From assembly GCA_013399305.1 (NCBI GenBank), contig VXAI01000165.1:1086530-1150529 (forward strand): a stretch of 64,000 bases of DNA, written 5' to 3'. This document shows positions 61,142 to 64,000 of this stretch, in pieces. Both the position numbers and the translations under genes were made by a program. Each line of letters opens with the position of its first letter. Position 1 is the stretch's first letter. This stretch comes from Rostratula benghalensis. Lineage: Eukaryota; Chordata; Aves; Charadriiformes; Rostratulidae. The notes beneath the pieces are model-generated. The model searched no databases, was not told the origin of the DNA, and was given only the letters and a program-made list of their open reading frames with translations.

Positions 61142-62000
61142 CATACCGGGTGCATATGAGGTCCTCTCCCTGATCACCACCTCATGGCAGAGCTTTGTGG
61201 CCCAACTCAGTGGTCATTCCTTCTACAAAAGCTGCATCAACCCTTTCCACGTTCTTCTGAAATTACAATTAGTGAAGACAACCCGCTCTGTAATTTTGAT
61301 CTCTGAGACATCTGCAGGGGCCAGTCCAGCTTTCTTCTCTACATCCAGTGGTGCAAAACCAGAGACACCCCAGGAGAGTCAACAAGCCCCCGTGTAAATG
61401 AGACCAGGGTCTGGCGCACAGTAAAGGGACCTGGTTTGCATTATCGAGTTTCCATTGCACGTAGCCTGATTTATTAATTTTTGGAGCAATCTGTGCAGGA
61501 CTATATTCACTGAGCTAATTTTAAGTGGCTTTTTAAAGCAAACAAACACAGGATTTCAGCTATTCCTCCTCTGCTGTCTCATCTCTAGCTGACAGCTTGC
61601 TCCAGCAGGAAAATACGACCCCACAAGGACTGTGTTTCACCGCTGTGTATCAAAACAAACACACACACACACAAAAAGGGACCCGGCCACTAACCTCAGG
61701 CAGCTTCATTTCTTACACACAGTGCTGTCTTTCAAAGGAAACTGCCTGCCCTGCTGTGGCCAGCTCTTTCTTCCCCGTTGGTGTATTTCATGAGTGAAAC
61801 CAAGGACCTTCTGAAGCATCGGGTTCAGCTCAGCTTGCGCCCTGTGCACAATGGGACTTTGTTCTCCTTGCAGGCATGCTGGCTGCCATCTCCACGTGGC
61901 CACCACAGAGCAGTGAGCAACCCATGATACCCCTCGGGGAGTTGTTATAAACTGAGAAGGTCCCATTCACCATGGAAGTCTGAACGCTGCTGAGAACTGC
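61142..62000. other. Unique non-coding sequence
   Basis: Nothing recognised apart from a short (CA)n run near 61656-61671. Confidence 0.6.
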
Positions 62001-62138
62001 CTTCAAGGTCAGGTTGGATGGGGCTCTGAGCAACCTGATCTTGTTGAAGATGTCCTTGCTCATGGCAGGGGAGGTTGGACCAGGTGACCAACCTTCCAAA
62101 CCAAACTATTCTATGATTTTATTTTATGATTCTTTGAA
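62001..62138 (+). mobile_element. CR1 3'-terminal fragment
   Basis: CAAGGTCAGGTTGGATGGGGC, TGAGCAACCTGATCTTG and CTCATGGCAGGGGAGGTTGG, then CTATTCTATGATTTTATT. Sense CR1 3' end. Confidence 0.9.
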
Positions 62139-62568
62139 GTCACCAACAGGAACCACCATGGGGAGCCACCACTGTTGGCTTGGGTGTCTGACCACCAGGT
62201 CCTGCTAGAAAGTACCCATCAAAACCCAAAGGTTCCAAGCTGTGCCAAATTTGAGTTAATAACAACACTCCTCAGTCCTAACAACCTGGGGGGGGGATGT
62301 TTTGGAGGGAATATTGGTGTTGGTGGAGAGATGTCTCCACAACTAAGGACTTTGAAGCCACCTCCTGCTGAGTCCTCATGTCTGTACCTCCAGTCTGTAC
62401 CTCATGGTACAGAGAGAGCTTCGGTGAGCCTGAGGAAGGAGTTAGATGCTAGATGCTTGGGCACTCAGCAGGCAGAGCATCCTTTGGAGCTCTGAAGGAG
62501 GGTCAGCGGCAGCACAGGGTTCATGCTAGAAAATGAGCCATTCACTGTTCTTCATGTTATGAGAAGAC

Positions 62569-62571
<3 letters not shown>

Positions 62572-62601
<30 letters not shown>
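62572..62601 (+). repeat. A30 homopolymer
   Basis: A native run of 30 A in the unmasked contig. It does not follow the comb. There is no obvious retroposed gene body just upstream. Confidence 0.9.
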
Positions 62602-62602
<1 letters not shown>

Positions 62603-62694
62603 CCAAGCCAGACTGCTGATTTCTATCCAAAATACTAAATTATACAACTCTGTAAAACCCCGTTGTAATGGGGCTGCTTCTATCACACAGGCAA

Positions 62695-63552
62695 GTCATA
62701 GAAAAGTAGAATGGTTAGAGTTGGAAGGGACCTTAAAAATCACCAAGTTCCAACCCCCCTGCCATGGGCAGGGACACCTCCCACCAGACCACATTGTTCA
62801 AAGACTCATCCAGCCTGGCCTTGAACACCTCTAGGGATGGGGCAGCCACAGCTTCTCTGGACAGCCTGGTCCAATCTCTCGCAAGCCTCACAGTCAATAA
62901 TTTCTTTCTAGTATCTAATCTAAATCTCCCCTCTTTCAATTTAAAGCTGTTACTCCTTGTCCTGTCACTACATTTCTTGACAAAGAGTTCCTCTCCACCT
63001 CTCCTGTAGCTCTCTTCAGATACTGGAAGGCTGCTGTAAGGTCTCCCCAGAGCCTTCACTTCTCTAGGCTGAACAACCCCAGCTCTCTCAGCCTGTCCTC
63101 ACAGCAGAGGGGCTCCAACCCTCCGATTATTTTTGTGGGGTCATCTTAATGGCCTTCCACTGGACCCATTCCAACAGGTCCATGTCCTTTCTATGTTGAG
63201 GACTCCAGAGCTGGACACAGTTCTCCAGGTGGGGGTCTAACCAGAGCAGAGTAGGGGGGTAGAATCAGCTCCTGCAACCTGTTGGCCACACTTCTTTTGA
63301 TGCATACCAGGATGGAGTTGGCTTTTTGGGCACTGCTGGATCATGTTGAGCTTCTCATCTATAAGCACCCCCAAGTCCTTTTCCTCAGGGCTGCTCTCCA
63401 AGCCATTCATGGGCCCAACCTTTATCTGCTGTTGGGATTCCCACGTCCCAGGTGCAGGACCCCACACTTGGCTTGGTTGAACTTCATGAGGTTTGCACGA
63501 GCTCACTTCTTGAGCCTGTCCAGGTCCCTCCAGATGGCATCCCTTTCCCAGG
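62695..63552 (-). mobile_element. CR1 retrotransposon, ORF2 end to 3' terminus
   Basis: Antisense CR1. The 3' end at 62695 (AGTCATAGAAAAGTAGAATGG) is followed by CTGCCATGGGCAGGGACACC, CTTGAACACCTCTAGGGATG, ATCTAAATCTCCCCTCTTTC and GGCTGAACAACCCCAGCTCTC. The minus-strand frame at 63237-63506 contains SPEEKDLGVLIDEKLNM, a CR1 ORF2 landmark, with frame breaks on either side. It is 5'-truncated near 63552. Confidence 0.93.
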
Positions 63553-63964
63553 TCCTTGCAGGATCAGAGCGTGATCACCAGGTAAGAGCCTAAGTGATAT
63601 CTGCCAGAGTGTTTTGGGTTTGTTTTTGTCTTCTTTTACTTTTTTCTTATTTTATTGTAACAGCATTAACAACCCCTTTTATCTCATCAGCTGCCAGCAC
63701 AGTGTGAATCCCAGCAGGTGTGGAGTGGTGGCCACTCGTCTGGGCCTGGTGACCATGAGGGCTTGTTTCCTGCAGTGGGGGCTGGGAAACAATGGGGAGC
63801 GTTCAGGGGAATTTGACATCTGCAAAATTTCCTTTTCTGGGAAGCGATGCTTATTCCAGATTGGCTTCAGGAACCGGAGCTCCGGCAGAGGGAAAAAATC
63901 GTTTTCCGTGCGGATCCGTACTGAACTAGTTCTTGGGGAAGCATCTTCCCTTCTTATCCACCTG
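63553..63964. other. Unique sequence, nothing recognised
   Basis: It includes a frame of 118 codons (63614-63970) that resembles no family I know and runs into a CR1 piece, so I do not call it a gene. Confidence 0.6.
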
Positions 63965-64000
63965 AAATGAAATTTAACAAGGACAAGTGTAGAGTCCTAC
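63965..64000 (+). mobile_element. Start of a CR1 fragment cut by the window end
   Basis: ATGAAATTTAACAAGGACAA, then GTGTAGAGTCCT, matches the CR1 segment also visible at about 28435-28460 (AATGAAATTTAACAAGAG). It continues past the window. Confidence 0.8.

Noticed and set aside
60717..61397. A 226-codon frame on the + strand as a gene
   Set aside because: It includes a CR1 3' end (61046-61141), shows no domain or splice context I recognise, and has another overlapping frame of similar quality.
62572..62601. A30 as the tail of a processed pseudogene
   Set aside because: No gene-like sequence or polyadenylation context directly upstream that I can recognise.
63614..63970. A 118-codon frame near the window end
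   Set aside because: No family resemblance. It lies between two CR1 fragments and runs into the second.

Overview
The window is vertebrate, most probably bird, nuclear DNA without any protein-coding gene I can support. The main evidence is some two dozen fragments of the CR1 (chicken repeat 1) non-LTR retrotransposon on both strands. They show the usual 5' truncation, degraded reverse-transcriptase reading frames, and 3' ends carrying the ATTCTATG octamer. There are no bacterial-style operons, RNA genes or CRISPR arrays. I could not place it in a bird order.

The window has two halves separated by a 40-base run of N (49592-49631). The left half (1-49591) carries a very strange pattern: exactly 20 consecutive T bases recur on an exact 56-base grid, leaving 36 readable bases between them. 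From 1 to 36316 the T blocks occupy positions 9-28 modulo 56. From 36410 to the gap they occupy positions 10-29 modulo 56. About three quarters of the roughly 886 grid slots are filled (hand estimate). Unfilled slots hold ordinary sequence, and the grid keeps its phase across blanks up to 2.1 kb. Comparison with clean CR1 copies and with a GAGAT microsatellite shows the T blocks overwrite 20 bases in place and are not inserted. I read this as data corruption or masking of one contig, not biology. Perhaps 13-14 kb of true sequence is hidden, and the many apparent reading frames rich in Phe or Lys runs there are false.

Left half, region by region. 1-5516 and 6041-10780 are masked sequence with a pyrimidine tract near 2.35-2.58 kb and a clean block at 8709-9528. 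CR1 pieces lie at 5.5-6.0, 10.8-11.2, 12.6-12.8, 17.3-17.7, 18.8-20.1 (a mosaic), 23.4-23.8, 27.5-27.9, 28.2-28.8, 32.9-33.0, 33.8-33.95, 35.25-35.4, 41.4-41.8, 43.3 and 47.35-47.6 kb. Larger clean blocks lie at 15.0-15.6, 23.7-24.7, 26.2-27.2, 35.4-35.9, 37.9-40.1 and 40.3-40.8 kb.

Right half. 49632-64000 is unmasked. It holds CR1 copies at 49.6-50.3 (+), 51.9-53.3 (-, the longest, with a dead reverse-transcriptase core), 57.5-58.0 (+), 61.0-61.1 (+), 62.0-62.1 (+), 62.7-63.55 (-) and 63.97 kb to the window end (+). Unique intergenic or intronic DNA lies between them. One unique segment (about 56.4-56.76 kb) has the look of a regulatory element and contains a perfect RFX X-box palindrome; this is only a candidate.
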